From Herbaspirillum sp. DW155 (GTDB taxonomy: Bacteria; Pseudomonadota; Gammaproteobacteria; Burkholderiales; Burkholderiaceae_D), in the NCBI RefSeq assembly GCF_037076565.1, contig NZ_AP029028.1, positions 682,001-746,000 of the forward strand: a DNA stretch of 64,000 bases. Reading direction: 5' to 3'. This document shows, piece after piece, positions 12,395-20,992 of this stretch (its first letter is position 1; every line of letters begins with the position of its first letter). Both the position numbers and the translations under genes were made by a program. The notes beneath the pieces were generated by a model, which saw only the letters and a list, made by a program, of their open reading frames with translations, did not search any database and was not told the origin of the DNA.

Positions 12395-13774
12395 TCAGTG
12401 CGCTCCGGCATCGGCCACCATCAGCGGCTTGCCGCCGTCAGGACGGTTGCGGTCCGAGGCCTGCTTGACCAGCAGCGCTACGGTCGAGACCAGCGCGGCC
12501 GTGGCCACTACCGCGAATACTTCGCCAAAGCCCAACTGGCTGCGCGTCAGTTCGGCCACCAGGAAGGAACCGGCGATGCCGCCGAAGCGCCCCACGCCCA
12601 GCATCCAGGCCACGCCGGTGGCACGGCCCCGGGTCGGGTAGTAAGCAGCCGCCAGCGCCGGCAATGACGATTGCGCAGTATTCATCAGGGTGCCTGCCAC
12701 AAACACCACCACCGTCAGCGCACCCACGTTGCCGACCGCCTGACCGATACCGAAGACCGCCACGGCCGTGGCGGCAAAGCCGATGGCGATGACGCGGTTG
12801 GCGTTGTAGCGGTCCATCAGCCAGCCGAACAGGATGGCACCCACGCCGCCCAGCGGGAACAGCGCCGAAATGAGCGTGGCGGTTCTGGGCGCCAGGCCGG
12901 CATCCTTGAACAGCACCGGCATCCAGTTCACCAGCGCATAGAAGATCACCAGCCCCATGAAGTAAGCCAGCCACAGCATGCAGGTACCCACCACGTAACG
13001 CGGTTCGAACAGCAGGGCGATGCCGCTCTTGCCGGTGGCGGATTCACCTTGCGGGCCGGTCTCGGCGAGGGTGAAGCGGTTGAAGCCGGCGGCCGAGGCC
13101 GAGATGCGGCGCAGGACGGCACCGATGCGCTCGGCTGCATAGCCCTTGGCCACCATGTGGCGCACCGACTCGGGCAGGCCCGGCAGCATCACCAGCAACA
13201 GCAGCAGCGGGGCGGCACCGCCCAGCATGAGCACGCTGCGCCAGCCCCACAGCGGAATCATCCAGGCCGCGAGGAAGCCGCCCAGCGCCGCTCCCAGCGG
13301 AAAGCCGCAGAACATGGCATTGGTCAGCATGGCGCGGCGTGCGGCCGGGCTGTATTCACTGGTCAGCGTGACCGCGTTGGGCATGGCCGCGCCCAGGCCA
13401 AGGCCTGTCAGGAAGCGCAGGATGGTCAGCTCCTGCAGGTTGCTGGCAAAGGCCGAGCCCATGCAGGCCGCACCCATCACCAGCACCGACAGCAGCAGGA
13501 TCTTGCGGCGGCCATAGCGGTCGGCCAGCGGGCCGGAGGTCAGCGCGCCAGCGGCCAGGCCGAACAGGGCCGCGCTCAGGACCGGCGCCAGGTCGGGCTT
13601 GGCGATGCCCCAGTCCTTGAGCAGCGAAGGGGCGATGAAGCCGATGGCGGCGGTATCGAAGCCGTCCAGCAGAACGACGAAGAAGCACAGGGCAAAGATC
13701 AGCCACTGATAGCGCGAGAAGGGCTCGCGGTTGATGAAAGCCTGGACGTCCAGGGCGGGGGTTTCTGGTCTCAT
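12395..13774 (-). CDS. MFS transporter, aromatic acid:H+ symporter (AAHS) family
   Basis: A 459-residue inner-membrane protein with about twelve hydrophobic segments. The first has the AAHS signature LLDGFDTAAIGF with the acidic pair typical of PcaK/BenK proteins, and the loop between helices 2 and 3 carries the MFS motif GPLADRYGRRK. Such proteins import 4-hydroxybenzoate, protocatechuate or similar aromatic acids with protons. The start ATG at 13774 follows AGAGAGAC; the longer frame upstream reads through the promoter. The operator-like site at 13853-13886 suggests IclR-type control. No catabolic genes are adjacent, so the substrate is unknown. Confidence 0.87.
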   Translation of the reverse strand: MRPETPALDVQAFINREPFSRYQWLIFALCFFVVLLDGFDTAAIGFIAPSLLKDWGIAKPDLAPVLSAALFGLAAGALTSGPLADRYGRRKILLLSVLVMGAACMGSAFASNLQELTILRFLTGLGLGAAMPNAVTLTSEYSPAARRAMLTNAMFCGFPLGAALGGFLAAWMIPLWGWRSVLMLGGAAPLLLLLVMLPGLPESVRHMVAKGYAAERIGAVLRRISASAAGFNRFTLAETGPQGESATGKSGIALLFEPRYVVGTCMLWLAYFMGLVIFYALVNWMPVLFKDAGLAPRTATLISALFPLGGVGAILFGWLMDRYNANRVIAIGFAATAVAVFGIGQAVGNVGALTVVVFVAGTLMNTAQSSLPALAAAYYPTRGRATGVAWMLGVGRFGGIAGSFLVAELTRSQLGFGEVFAVVATAALVSTVALLVKQASDRNRPDGGKPLMVADAGAH

Positions 13775-13826
13775 GTCTCTCTCTTCAGAAATGGTTGCGA
13801 CGACGGTTTTTCTTTTTTGTGCGAAA

Positions 13827-13886
13827 AGTATAAAACAATGTGCCGCCGAGTTGTTCGATAAATGCTCATATGTGCGGCAATCGAAC
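13827..13886 (-). promoter_or_regulatory. Promoter and IclR/PcaR-like operator of the MFS gene
   Basis: On the minus strand a -10-like TATACT (13827-13832) lies about 53 bp before the start codon. Just upstream, 13853-13886 is flanked by perfect inverted arms GTTCGAT and ATCGAAC, 20 bp apart. The minus-strand half GTTCGATTGCCGCAC matches 12 of 15 positions of the PcaR site as I remember it, GTTCGATAATCGCAC. That fits a transporter for aromatic acids regulated by a PcaR/PcaU/PobR-type IclR protein. Confidence 0.5.
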
Positions 13887-13974
13887 ACAAACGTACTTGA
13901 TGAAGAAATGCGCGCAGCCCCCCGCCCCGTGGGCAGGGGCGGCAGGGCAGGGGAAGAGGCGTGAAGGAAAATGT

Positions 13975-14001
13975 AAAAAAGCGGAAAACGCGCTGCGTTC
14001 C
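13975..14001 (-). terminator. Probable terminator of the symporter operon
   Basis: On the minus strand, GGGAACGC-AGC-GCGTTTTCC forms a short hairpin with one bulge, 17 bp beyond the symporter stop, followed by GCTTTTTTAC. The stem is short, so confidence is moderate. Confidence 0.5.
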
Positions 14002-14017
14002 CGGCCGGGCAGCCTGC

Positions 14018-16069
14018 TCAGGGCGTGCGGATGTGATCGATCAACGCGATGGTGGCTTCGTCCGGTGGCGGCGTGAGCAGGCTGACGATGACCATGGCGG
14101 CCATGCCCACCGGTACGCCGAAGATACCGGCCGAGATCGGTGCGATGTGGAACCACTGTCCGGCTGCGCTGCCGCCGAAGGAGGGATTGGTGTGCAGCAT
14201 GTAGTACACGCACATCAGGAAACCACAGACGATGCCGGCGATCGCCCCGGCCTGGTTGGCGCGTTTCCAGAACACGCCCAGCACCAGCGCCGGGAAGAGC
14301 GTGGAGGCCGCCAGCGAAAAGGCCGCGCCGACCATCGACAGGATGTCGCCCGGTTTCAGCGAGGCCGCATAGGCCGCCAGCAGGGCCACCACCAGCAACA
14401 GCAATTTGGAGATGGTGACGCGCTTTTGCGTGGAGGCCGTGGGATCGACCACCTTGTAATACACGTCGTGCGAGAGTGCATTGGAGATCGTCAGCAACAG
14501 CCCGTCGGCGGTGGAAAGCGCCGCTGCCAGCCCGCCGGCGGCCACCAGCCCGGAAACGAAATACGGCAGTCCGGCGATCTCCGGCATGGCCAGCACGATG
14601 ATGTCGCCATCCATCGAGATCTCGCCCAACTGCACCACGCCGTCGCGGTTGAGGTCATTGATGGACACCAGCGGATTGAGCTTGTCCATGTTGGCCCAGT
14701 AATACACCCAGTCCGGCAGGTGGCTGTAGCTGCTGCCCACCAGCGAGGTGTAGATGTCGTATTTCACCAGCACGGTGAGCGCCGGCACGGTGAGGTAGAT
14801 CAGCATGATGAAGAACAGCGTCCAGAACACCGAGCTGCGCGCCCCGGCCACGGTGGGCGTGGTGTAGTAGCGCATCAGGATATGCGGCAAGGCGGCCGTG
14901 CCCAGCATCAGGCAGAACACCAGCGCCAGGAAGTTGTTGCGCTTGATGTCCGAACTTTGCGCATCGCGGCCGGGGAAGGGGTCGGTCTGCGACACCGGCG
15001 GCTGCGCCCGCGCCAGGTTGGCGGCGCGCGCTTCGGTCCATTTGCGTTCGGCTTCTTCCTGCGACTTGGGATAGGACGACAGCGCCCGGCTGGCCGCTTT
15101 AATCTCGGCCAGCGAGGCGCTGGCATCGCGGCGCACCTGGTCGGCCTGGTTCTGCGCCTCCACCCGGCCATCGAGCCAGGATTGCGGCAGGTTCTTCAGG
15201 CGACGGTCATAGTCATCGGCGCGCGCCTGGAAGATCTGGCGCACTTCCTTTTCCTTCGGATCGTCTTCCAGCTTGTGTTCCATCGCCGAGAGCTTGGGCA
15301 GCACGGCGCCATAGGCCACCGGTGGCACCGGGACGGTGGCGTGCTTGGCCGAGAGCCAGACGACCGGGATCAGGTAGGCGAACAGGATGATGATGTATTG
15401 CGCCACCTGGGTCCAGGTGATGGCGCGCATGCCGCCAAGGAAGGAGCACACCAGGATGCTGGCCAGTCCGAGGAAGATGCCGATGGAAAAATCGATGCCG
15501 GTAAAGCGCGAGGTGATCAGGCCCACGCCATAGATCTGCGCCACCACGTAGGTGAAGGAGATCAGGATGGTGGCCGCCACCGCCAGGATGCGGATGACGT
15601 TGGCGCCTTGCGTGCCAGGCTTGCCCGGATAGCGCGCGGCGAGGAAATCGGCGATGGTGTATTGCCCGAACTTGCGCAGGTAGGGTGCGATCAGCAACGC
15701 CACCAGGCAGTAGCCCCCGGTCCAGCCGAGGATGTAGGCCAGGCCGTCGAAGCCCTGCAGATAGAGGCCACCGGCCAGGCTGATGAAGGTCGCGGCCGAG
15801 ATCCAGTCGGCGGCGGTGGCCATGCCGTTGAAGAGCGGTGGAACGCGCCTTCCGGCGACATAGTATTCGGGCACGTCGGAGGTGCGGCAGACCACGCCGA
15901 TGCCGGCGTACAGGCCGATGGTGACGAACAGGAACAGGTAGCCGATCCACGAGCGCGGCATGCCTTCGCGTTCCAGGATGGCCAGCACGCACAGGAAGAC
16001 GATGAAGCCCAGCGTATAAAGTCCGTAATAGCGGCATAGGCGCCGGAAGAAGTCCTTGTTACTCTCCAT
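14018..16069 (-). CDS. Sodium:solute symporter, VC_2705 subfamily, large subunit
   Basis: A 683-residue SSS-family membrane protein. The N-terminal half shows the family core (FNGMATAADWISAATFISLAGG, of which the ADWISAATF part is typical of acetate-permease relatives). A long charged, non-membrane insert around residues 225-335 separates two membrane blocks, as in the VC_2705 subfamily (TIGR03648). Start ATG 16069 overlaps the end of the DUF4212 gene by 11 bp, so the two are translated together; an ATG seven codons further upstream is possible. Likely substrates are small carboxylates such as acetate, propionate or lactate; which one cannot be read from sequence. Confidence 0.87.
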   Translation of the reverse strand: MESNKDFFRRLCRYYGLYTLGFIVFLCVLAILEREGMPRSWIGYLFLFVTIGLYAGIGVVCRTSDVPEYYVAGRRVPPLFNGMATAADWISAATFISLAGGLYLQGFDGLAYILGWTGGYCLVALLIAPYLRKFGQYTIADFLAARYPGKPGTQGANVIRILAVAATILISFTYVVAQIYGVGLITSRFTGIDFSIGIFLGLASILVCSFLGGMRAITWTQVAQYIIILFAYLIPVVWLSAKHATVPVPPVAYGAVLPKLSAMEHKLEDDPKEKEVRQIFQARADDYDRRLKNLPQSWLDGRVEAQNQADQVRRDASASLAEIKAASRALSSYPKSQEEAERKWTEARAANLARAQPPVSQTDPFPGRDAQSSDIKRNNFLALVFCLMLGTAALPHILMRYYTTPTVAGARSSVFWTLFFIMLIYLTVPALTVLVKYDIYTSLVGSSYSHLPDWVYYWANMDKLNPLVSINDLNRDGVVQLGEISMDGDIIVLAMPEIAGLPYFVSGLVAAGGLAAALSTADGLLLTISNALSHDVYYKVVDPTASTQKRVTISKLLLLVVALLAAYAASLKPGDILSMVGAAFSLAASTLFPALVLGVFWKRANQAGAIAGIVCGFLMCVYYMLHTNPSFGGSAAGQWFHIAPISAGIFGVPVGMAAMVIVSLLTPPPDEATIALIDHIRTP

Positions 16070-16343
16070 GCCCGCTCTCGCCTTGTTCACGTCGGACCAG
16101 TTGTTCGATACGCCGCATGCGGCGCACGTAGATCACCACGATGGCCAGGTAGATCAGCATCATGCCTTGCGCGGCCATGTAGAAGGAGACCGGCCAGCCG
16201 AACAGGTGCACCCGGTCCAGCTCGCGCGCGAAGTAGATGAAGAAGAACGTGGCTGCGAACCATAGCACCAGCAGCCATGCCGTGATGCGGCGGGTGCGGT
16301 GCCATTGGTTGCCGGGGTCGGTGGGAGGAGCGCCTTGGTCCAT
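16059..16343 (-). CDS. DUF4212 putative solute:sodium symporter small subunit
   Basis: A 94-residue protein with two hydrophobic helices (about residues 21-41 and 51-70) and basic ends, matching the small subunit family (DUF4212, TIGR03647) always found before VC_2705-type symporters. Its start lies one base after the stop of the histidine kinase gene and its end overlaps the symporter start, so it is the third gene of a tightly packed four-gene operon. It probably assists assembly or activity of the symporter in the inner membrane. Confidence 0.88.
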   Translation of the reverse strand: MDQGAPPTDPGNQWHRTRRITAWLLVLWFAATFFFIYFARELDRVHLFGWPVSFYMAAQGMMLIYLAIVVIYVRRMRRIEQLVRREQGESGHGE

Positions 16344-16344
16344 G

Positions 16345-17937
16345 TCAGGTGATGTCGTCGAAGAAGGGCGTGCGCGGCATCATCCGAAAGCTCACGCGGA
16401 ACAGGCTGCCCGGATATTTGGGATCGGTACAGCGCGGATTGTGGGTGATCTCCACCACGGCCTCGTGCTGCTGGGCGATCTCGCGCACGATGGCCAGGCC
16501 CAGGCCGCTGCCGGTGCTGGGCGTACCGAGGATGCGATAGAAGCGCTCGAAGACATTGGCGCGCTCGGCCACCGGAATGCCGGGGCCGTTGTCCTCCACT
16601 TCCAGGATGGCGAGCCCGCCGCCTTCATCGGTACGCGCGCGTACGGTGACGCGGCCATTGCCATCGTGCGGTGTGTAATGCAGGGCATTGTCCAGCAGGT
16701 TGGACAGCAATTCGCGCAGCATCACCGGGTTGCCGGTGATGAGGATGGGATGGTCAGGTTGCTCGAACCCCAGGTCGATGCGCTGCGTGAAGGACATCGG
16801 CACCCAGTCCTGCACCACGCCGCGTGCCAGCTCATTGAGTTCCAGCGGCACCATGCCGCCCGCTTGCGATTGCTGGTTCTCTGCGCGGGCCAGCGAGAGT
16901 AATTGATTGACCAGGCGGGTGGCGGTTTCCGAACTCTTGGCCAGTTGTTCCAGTGAGCGGCGCACGTCGTCCTGGTCATCCTGACGTAGTGCCAGTTCGG
17001 ACTGCATGCGCATGCCTGCCAGCGGCGTCTTCATCTGGTGTGCGGCGTCGGCGATGAAGCGCTTCTGGATGGCGATGGTTTGCGACAGCCGCGCCAGCAT
17101 GTCGTTGAGCGAACGTACCAGAGGCGAGATTTCTTCGGGCACCTGACCGGAGTCGATGGGGGAGAGATCATCGGGGCGGCGTGCGCGGATGCGCTGCTGC
17201 AATTCCGACAGCGGTGAAAGTCCGCGCGAGAGCGCGAACCACACCAGCGCCAGCGCCACCGGCAGGATCACGAACTGCGGCAGGATCACGCCCTTGATGA
17301 TTTCGTTGGCGAGCTGGGCGCGTTTTTCCAGGGTCTCGCCGACCTGCACCGTGGCGATGCGCGGATCACGCTGGGCGGCGCGCTGGGCGGCACTGCGGCG
17401 CAGGTCCACCTGCAGGGTGGCGATGCGCACGTCGCTGCCGTGCAGGATGTCATTGCGGAACTGCACCGTGCCCAGCGTGGTGCGGTCATCCTCGCCGGGC
17501 GGCTGGGGCATGTCGACGTCGCCTTCCACATATTCACCACTGGGGCCGGTGACCTTGTAGTAGATGTTGTCGATGTCGTCGGCGCGCAGCAGGTCGCGCG
17601 CCGAGACTGGCAGGCGCGCGACGACCTTGCCGTTGACTTCGGAAACCTGCTGGGCCAGCACGGTCACGCTGTCTTCGAGGGCGCGGTCGAAGGGCTGGTT
17701 GGCGATCGACTGCGCGATCAGGTAGGTGATGGCGATGCTCATCGGCCACAGCAGCAGCAGCGGCGCCAGCATCCAGTCGAGGATTTCACCGAAGAGCGAA
17801 CGCTGTATGCGTTCCACCGGTTGGGTGGCCAGCGCGGCACGGCGTTTTTTGCGCGGGGCGGATGCGGCAGGGGCGTCCTGGGACGGCTCGACAGGCGAGG
17901 GCGAAGGAGCGGCGGGGGAGGGATCGCGCGCGGTCAT
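16345..17937 (-). CDS. Sensor histidine kinase, TctE type
   Basis: A 530-residue inner-membrane kinase. A proline-rich cytoplasmic N-terminus (1-45) precedes TM1 (about 57-77), a periplasmic 2CSK_N sensor domain of about 135 residues, TM2 (about 216-237), a HAMP-like linker, the H box with His300 (FIADAAHQMKTPL) and an HATPase domain with N, G1 (DNGPGIP) and G2 (GSGLGLAI) boxes. This architecture is that of TctE, which senses carboxylates. It follows the response regulator by 49 bp and precedes DUF4212 by one base, suggesting that it senses the symporter's substrate. Confidence 0.87.
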   Translation of the reverse strand: MTARDPSPAAPSPSPVEPSQDAPAASAPRKKRRAALATQPVERIQRSLFGEILDWMLAPLLLLWPMSIAITYLIAQSIANQPFDRALEDSVTVLAQQVSEVNGKVVARLPVSARDLLRADDIDNIYYKVTGPSGEYVEGDVDMPQPPGEDDRTTLGTVQFRNDILHGSDVRIATLQVDLRRSAAQRAAQRDPRIATVQVGETLEKRAQLANEIIKGVILPQFVILPVALALVWFALSRGLSPLSELQQRIRARRPDDLSPIDSGQVPEEISPLVRSLNDMLARLSQTIAIQKRFIADAAHQMKTPLAGMRMQSELALRQDDQDDVRRSLEQLAKSSETATRLVNQLLSLARAENQQSQAGGMVPLELNELARGVVQDWVPMSFTQRIDLGFEQPDHPILITGNPVMLRELLSNLLDNALHYTPHDGNGRVTVRARTDEGGGLAILEVEDNGPGIPVAERANVFERFYRILGTPSTGSGLGLAIVREIAQQHEAVVEITHNPRCTDPKYPGSLFRVSFRMMPRTPFFDDIT

Positions 17938-17986
17938 GATCTGTCAGCGCGCGGCTGCTCCGATGCGTGCAGCGAAGTGCGCGCCT

Positions 17987-18697
17987 TCAAGCCGCGCCGT
18001 TGGAGGCTGCCAGCGGTACGGCACCGGTCTCGGGCAGCTTTTCCAGGCAATAGCCGAGTCCGCGCACGGTGGCGATGCGCACACCGCCGACCTCGATTTT
18101 CTTGCGCAGACGATGGACATAGACCTCGATGGCATTGTTGCTGACTTCCTCTCCCCATTCGCACAGGTGATCCACCAGCTGTTCCTTGGAGACCAGGCGG
18201 CCGGTGCGTTGCAATAATACTTCGAGCAGGCCCAGTTCCCGCGCTGACAGTTCCAGCATCTGTTCGCCGATGTAGGCGATGCGGCCCACCTGGTCGAAAG
18301 AGAGCGGACCATGCCTGATCACGGTCGGACCCCCGCCGGCACCGCGCCGGGTCAACGCCCGCACCCGTGCTTCCAGTTCGGAGAGCGCGAAGGGCTTGGC
18401 CATGTAGTCGTCCGCACCGAGATCGAGTCCTTGCACGCGCTGTTCCACCGAGTCCGCCGCCGTCAGGATCAGCACCGGCAGGCGCGAATTGCGCGCCCGC
18501 AGGCGGCGCAGCACTTCCAGGCCGGACATCTTGGGCAGGCCCAGGTCCAGGATCAGCAGGTCGAAGTCCTGGGTGGACAGGGCCGAATCGGCCTCCACCC
18601 CGTTCTTGACGCAATCGGCGGCATAGCCGGAATGGCGCAGGGAACGGGTCAAGCCGTCGGCCAGCACGCTGTCGTCTTCAGCAAGGAGGATGCGCAT
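17987..18697 (-). CDS. OmpR-family response regulator, TctD type
   Basis: A 236-residue regulator: receiver domain 1-116 with acidic pocket EDD (7-9), phosphoacceptor Asp51, Thr79 and Lys101, and a C-terminal winged-helix DNA-binding domain (about 130-225) with VSNNAIEVYVHRLRKKI in the recognition region. It is the first gene of the operon response regulator-kinase-DUF4212-symporter, so it very likely controls its own operon in response to the transported solute. The ATG is preceded by GATTCCT, a weak ribosome binding site. Confidence 0.87.
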   Translation of the reverse strand: MRILLAEDDSVLADGLTRSLRHSGYAADCVKNGVEADSALSTQDFDLLILDLGLPKMSGLEVLRRLRARNSRLPVLILTAADSVEQRVQGLDLGADDYMAKPFALSELEARVRALTRRGAGGGPTVIRHGPLSFDQVGRIAYIGEQMLELSARELGLLEVLLQRTGRLVSKEQLVDHLCEWGEEVSNNAIEVYVHRLRKKIEVGGVRIATVRGLGYCLEKLPETGAVPLAASNGAA

Positions 18698-18947
18698 AGG
18701 AATCGGTCAGCGAGGCGGGCCTGGCTGCTTGTCTCGGATGGTTGAATTATTGTGCTACCTTTTTGTTCATATTCCACTAATTGCAAGCGCAATGCAAATC
18801 GGGGATATCCTGACGTGACCTGTCCTTGAGGGAAGTCACATGGTGGCCTTAAGTGTAACAATTCAGTCAGGGCCATTGAAGTCTGAAGCTTCGGCCTTAT
18901 AGTAGGAGACACCAGCGAGATTTACTTGCTGGCAGCGCAATTTTTGT

Positions 18948-18956
18948 TGATATAAT
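18948..18956 (+). promoter_or_regulatory. Extended -10 promoter upstream of the 18985 gene
   Basis: TGATATAAT contains a consensus TATAAT (18951-18956) with the extended -10 TG. A TTGCTG 19 bp upstream may act as a -35. The expected transcription start near 18963 would leave a leader of about 22 nt that includes the GGAAAAA ribosome binding site. Confidence 0.65.
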
Positions 18957-18984
18957 TTCTCGCATCCATTGCTGGAAAAATCCG

Positions 18985-19404
18985 ATGAAACGTTTGTGGG
19001 TCCTCCTGCTGATCTGTCTGTTGCCGGTGCAAGTATTTGCAGCGGTGCTGACGTACGCCAGCTCGATGGCCGCGACCGACTTCCCGGTTCCGGCTGCGGC
19101 CCACGCCGTGGCGACCCAGCATCTGGCTGCCAAGACCGTCTCCCTGTCCGATCCGGCCCCCGCCGCCAGCGATGACAAGTCGCATGCCGTCTCCGCTGAT
19201 GCAGGCCCCGGCGATGACGACGGTACCGGTTATGCCGACAGCGGAGAAGACTTCTCCACGCACGCTGGCATCGGTGACGAGCCGCTGCTGATGCAATCCC
19301 TGGCCATGGTGCCGCAAACTTCCCGCCTGGCGCCCGCTCTGCGTAGCGATGCCGCCCTGCAACCCCCGTTCCTGCCGCGCGCAGGACGTCCTCCCCGGGC
19401 CTGA
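18985..19404 (+). CDS. Small exported protein of unknown function
   Basis: A 139-residue protein with a clear N-terminal signal sequence (MKR, hydrophobic core, cleavage likely after VFA at residues 17-19). The mature part is alanine- and acidic-rich and without recognisable domain, ending PPFLPRAGRPPRA. A proline/arginine C-terminus of this kind is seen on small periplasmic proteins near metal-resistance systems in betaproteobacteria, but no such genes are nearby and I do not assign a role. A strong promoter and GGAAAAA precede the ATG, so expression is likely. It is divergent from the two-component operon. Confidence 0.65.
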   Translation: MKRLWVLLLICLLPVQVFAAVLTYASSMAATDFPVPAAAHAVATQHLAAKTVSLSDPAPAASDDKSHAVSADAGPGDDDGTGYADSGEDFSTHAGIGDEPLLMQSLAMVPQTSRLAPALRSDAALQPPFLPRAGRPPRA

Positions 19405-19617
19405 TCCCGTCGCCACGCGCGACAGGTGTTGCTGCGCCCGCTGAACCGCCCCTGATTTTCTGAGGCTTCGCGCCGTGCGACAGCAGGACCTTGCGCGTGC
19501 GCGGCCGGCGTCCGCCTGCCTGCGCGGCGCCGATGCTCCAGGGCACACCCGATCCGGTATGCATGAATTACGGCCGATGTGACCGCATCACATCATCAGA
19601 ATCCTCTAGGAGAAAGC

Positions 19618-20580
19618 ATGAAAAAAGCATTTGTCGCGCTGATAGTGGCGGTGATGACGCTCTCTGTTGGCATGTCGGCCGTCGAAGCCAAGCGTCTTGG
19701 CGGTGGCGGTTCGATCGGCAAACAGTCTTCCAGCGCCAGCCGTCAGGCGCAAAGCCCTGCCCCGATGCAACAGAACCAGGCCGCCGCTGCCAAGCCGGCC
19801 GCGCCTGCTGCCGCACCGGCCCCGGCTGCTGCCAAGCCGAGCATGTGGAAGGGCCTGCTGGGTGGCGCATTGCTGGGCCTGGGCCTGGGCGCGCTGTTGT
19901 CGCACTTCGGCCTGGGTGGCGCGCTGGCCAGCATGATCAGCACCATCCTGACCGTGGCCCTGATCGCGCTGGCGATCATGTTCGTGATCCGCTTGTTCCG
20001 CCGCAAGTCGGAAGCCTCGCAGTCCGCGCAACCGGCGCCGGCCTGGGCCAGCGCCGCACCGCAAGCTTCTGACACTGTGTCGGCCACGCCGCAGATCGGC
20101 TCCATGCTCAAGACCGACCAGTCCGCAGCCTCGACCACCCAGAATGGTTTCGGTGGTGGTTTCGGCAACGCCGAGGCAGCGCCTGCCTATGGCATCCCGG
20201 CCGGTTTCGACACCGTGGGCTTCGTGCGCAATGCCAAGACCTATTTCATCCGCCTGCAGGCGGCATGGGACAAGGCTGACATCAACGACATCCGCGAATT
20301 CACCACCCCCGAGATGTTTGCCGAGCTGCGTCTGCAGATCCAGGAGCGTGGCGCTGCCGCCAACCAGACCGATGTGGTCTCGCTGGATGCCGAGGTGCTG
20401 GGCGTGGAAACCGTGGGCAATGATTACATCGCCAGCGTGAAGTTCTTCGGCTTCATCAAGGAAGATCCGACCGCCTCGCCGGCCCAGTTCGCCGAGATCT
20501 GGAACCTGTCCAAGCCGGTTACCGGCCAGGGTGGCTGGGTGCTGGCGGGTATCCAGCAGCTCGACCCGGTCCACGGCTGA
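19618..20580 (+). CDS. Tim44-like domain membrane protein
   Basis: A 320-residue protein with an N-terminal signal or anchor (MKKAFVALIVAVMTLSVGMS), a low-complexity Gln/Ala/Pro linker, two short glycine/leucine-rich hydrophobic segments (about 80-93 and 98-122) and a C-terminal Tim44-like domain (about 195-318; NAKTYFIRLQAAWDKADIND). Such proteins are common in proteobacteria and are annotated only as Tim44-like import inner membrane translocase homologues; bacterial function is unclear. ATG 19618 follows AGGAGAAAGC; the in-frame codons upstream are not needed. Confidence 0.85.
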   Translation: MKKAFVALIVAVMTLSVGMSAVEAKRLGGGGSIGKQSSSASRQAQSPAPMQQNQAAAAKPAAPAAAPAPAAAKPSMWKGLLGGALLGLGLGALLSHFGLGGALASMISTILTVALIALAIMFVIRLFRRKSEASQSAQPAPAWASAAPQASDTVSATPQIGSMLKTDQSAASTTQNGFGGGFGNAEAAPAYGIPAGFDTVGFVRNAKTYFIRLQAAWDKADINDIREFTTPEMFAELRLQIQERGAAANQTDVVSLDAEVLGVETVGNDYIASVKFFGFIKEDPTASPAQFAEIWNLSKPVTGQGGWVLAGIQQLDPVHG

Positions 20581-20678
20581 GCCATCGGCCCGGACAAACT
20601 GGCAAGAACGTTCATGATGTAAGTATCAGTTTGGCGCGGAAGGCGGCGGTTAGTGGATGAGCGTCGCCAGTCCGTTTT

Positions 20679-20706
20679 ACCGCCGGCTTTTGCCGGCGGT
20701 TTTTTT
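20679..20706 (+). terminator. Terminator after the Tim44-like gene
   Basis: ACCGCCGGC and GCCGGCGGT form a perfect 9-bp stem around a TTTT loop, followed by seven T, about 100 bp after the stop codon: a canonical intrinsic terminator. Confidence 0.9.
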
Positions 20707-20824
20707 ATGTCCGTTCCCTGTCCATTCCACGCTTGCATTTTTCTTCATATCGGCCCTGAACCGCCCGTGTGGCGGGCATCTTCGGCGTACTGCCGTTGGG
20801 CCTCTCTCAGCTCCCTAGTACGAT

Positions 20825-20850
20825 AAAAAAAAGCACCGCATCAGCGGCGC
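20825..20850 (-). terminator. Terminator of the sulfonate-type ABC operon
   Basis: On the minus strand GCGCCGC-TGAT-GCGGTGC (one G-T pair) is followed by eight T. The loop contains the stop codon of the 49-residue membrane protein, so the terminator is directly joined to the end of the operon. Confidence 0.8.
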
Positions 20851-20990
20851 TTGTGATCCTGCGCGTCCGGCTCTTGACCGGTAGCGTCCCTGTCGCGCTG
20901 CTTGCTGCGGCCCGCCGTCAGCGGAAACAGCAGCGCCACCAGCACGAGGATGAGCAGCAACAGCAGCGTGATCTGGTCCAGCGCGTCCAT
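20841..20990 (-). CDS. Small membrane protein, 49 residues, last gene of the ABC operon
   Basis: A short reading frame starting at ATG 20990, two bases after the stop of the binding-protein gene, and ending inside the operon terminator. It encodes MDALDQITLLLLLILVLVAL and then a short proline-containing turn and a highly charged, basic tail (about residues 26-49), i.e. one membrane helix with a cytoplasmic tail. GGAAAAG about 14 bases upstream and coupling to the previous gene can provide translation. I do not recognise a family. Its exact fit between upstream stop and terminator is the main support. Confidence 0.55.
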   Translation of the reverse strand: MDALDQITLLLLLILVLVALLFPLTAGRSKQRDRDATGQEPDAQDHKRR

Positions 20991-20992
20991 GC

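Noticed and set aside
12959-13861. Long plus-strand frames opposite the MFS and symporter genes
   Set aside because: His/Gln/Arg-rich antisense shadows of membrane proteins; no start signals.
20600-20678. Possible small gene after the Tim44-like gene
   Set aside because: No frame with a ribosome binding site; the stretch simply leads into a terminator.
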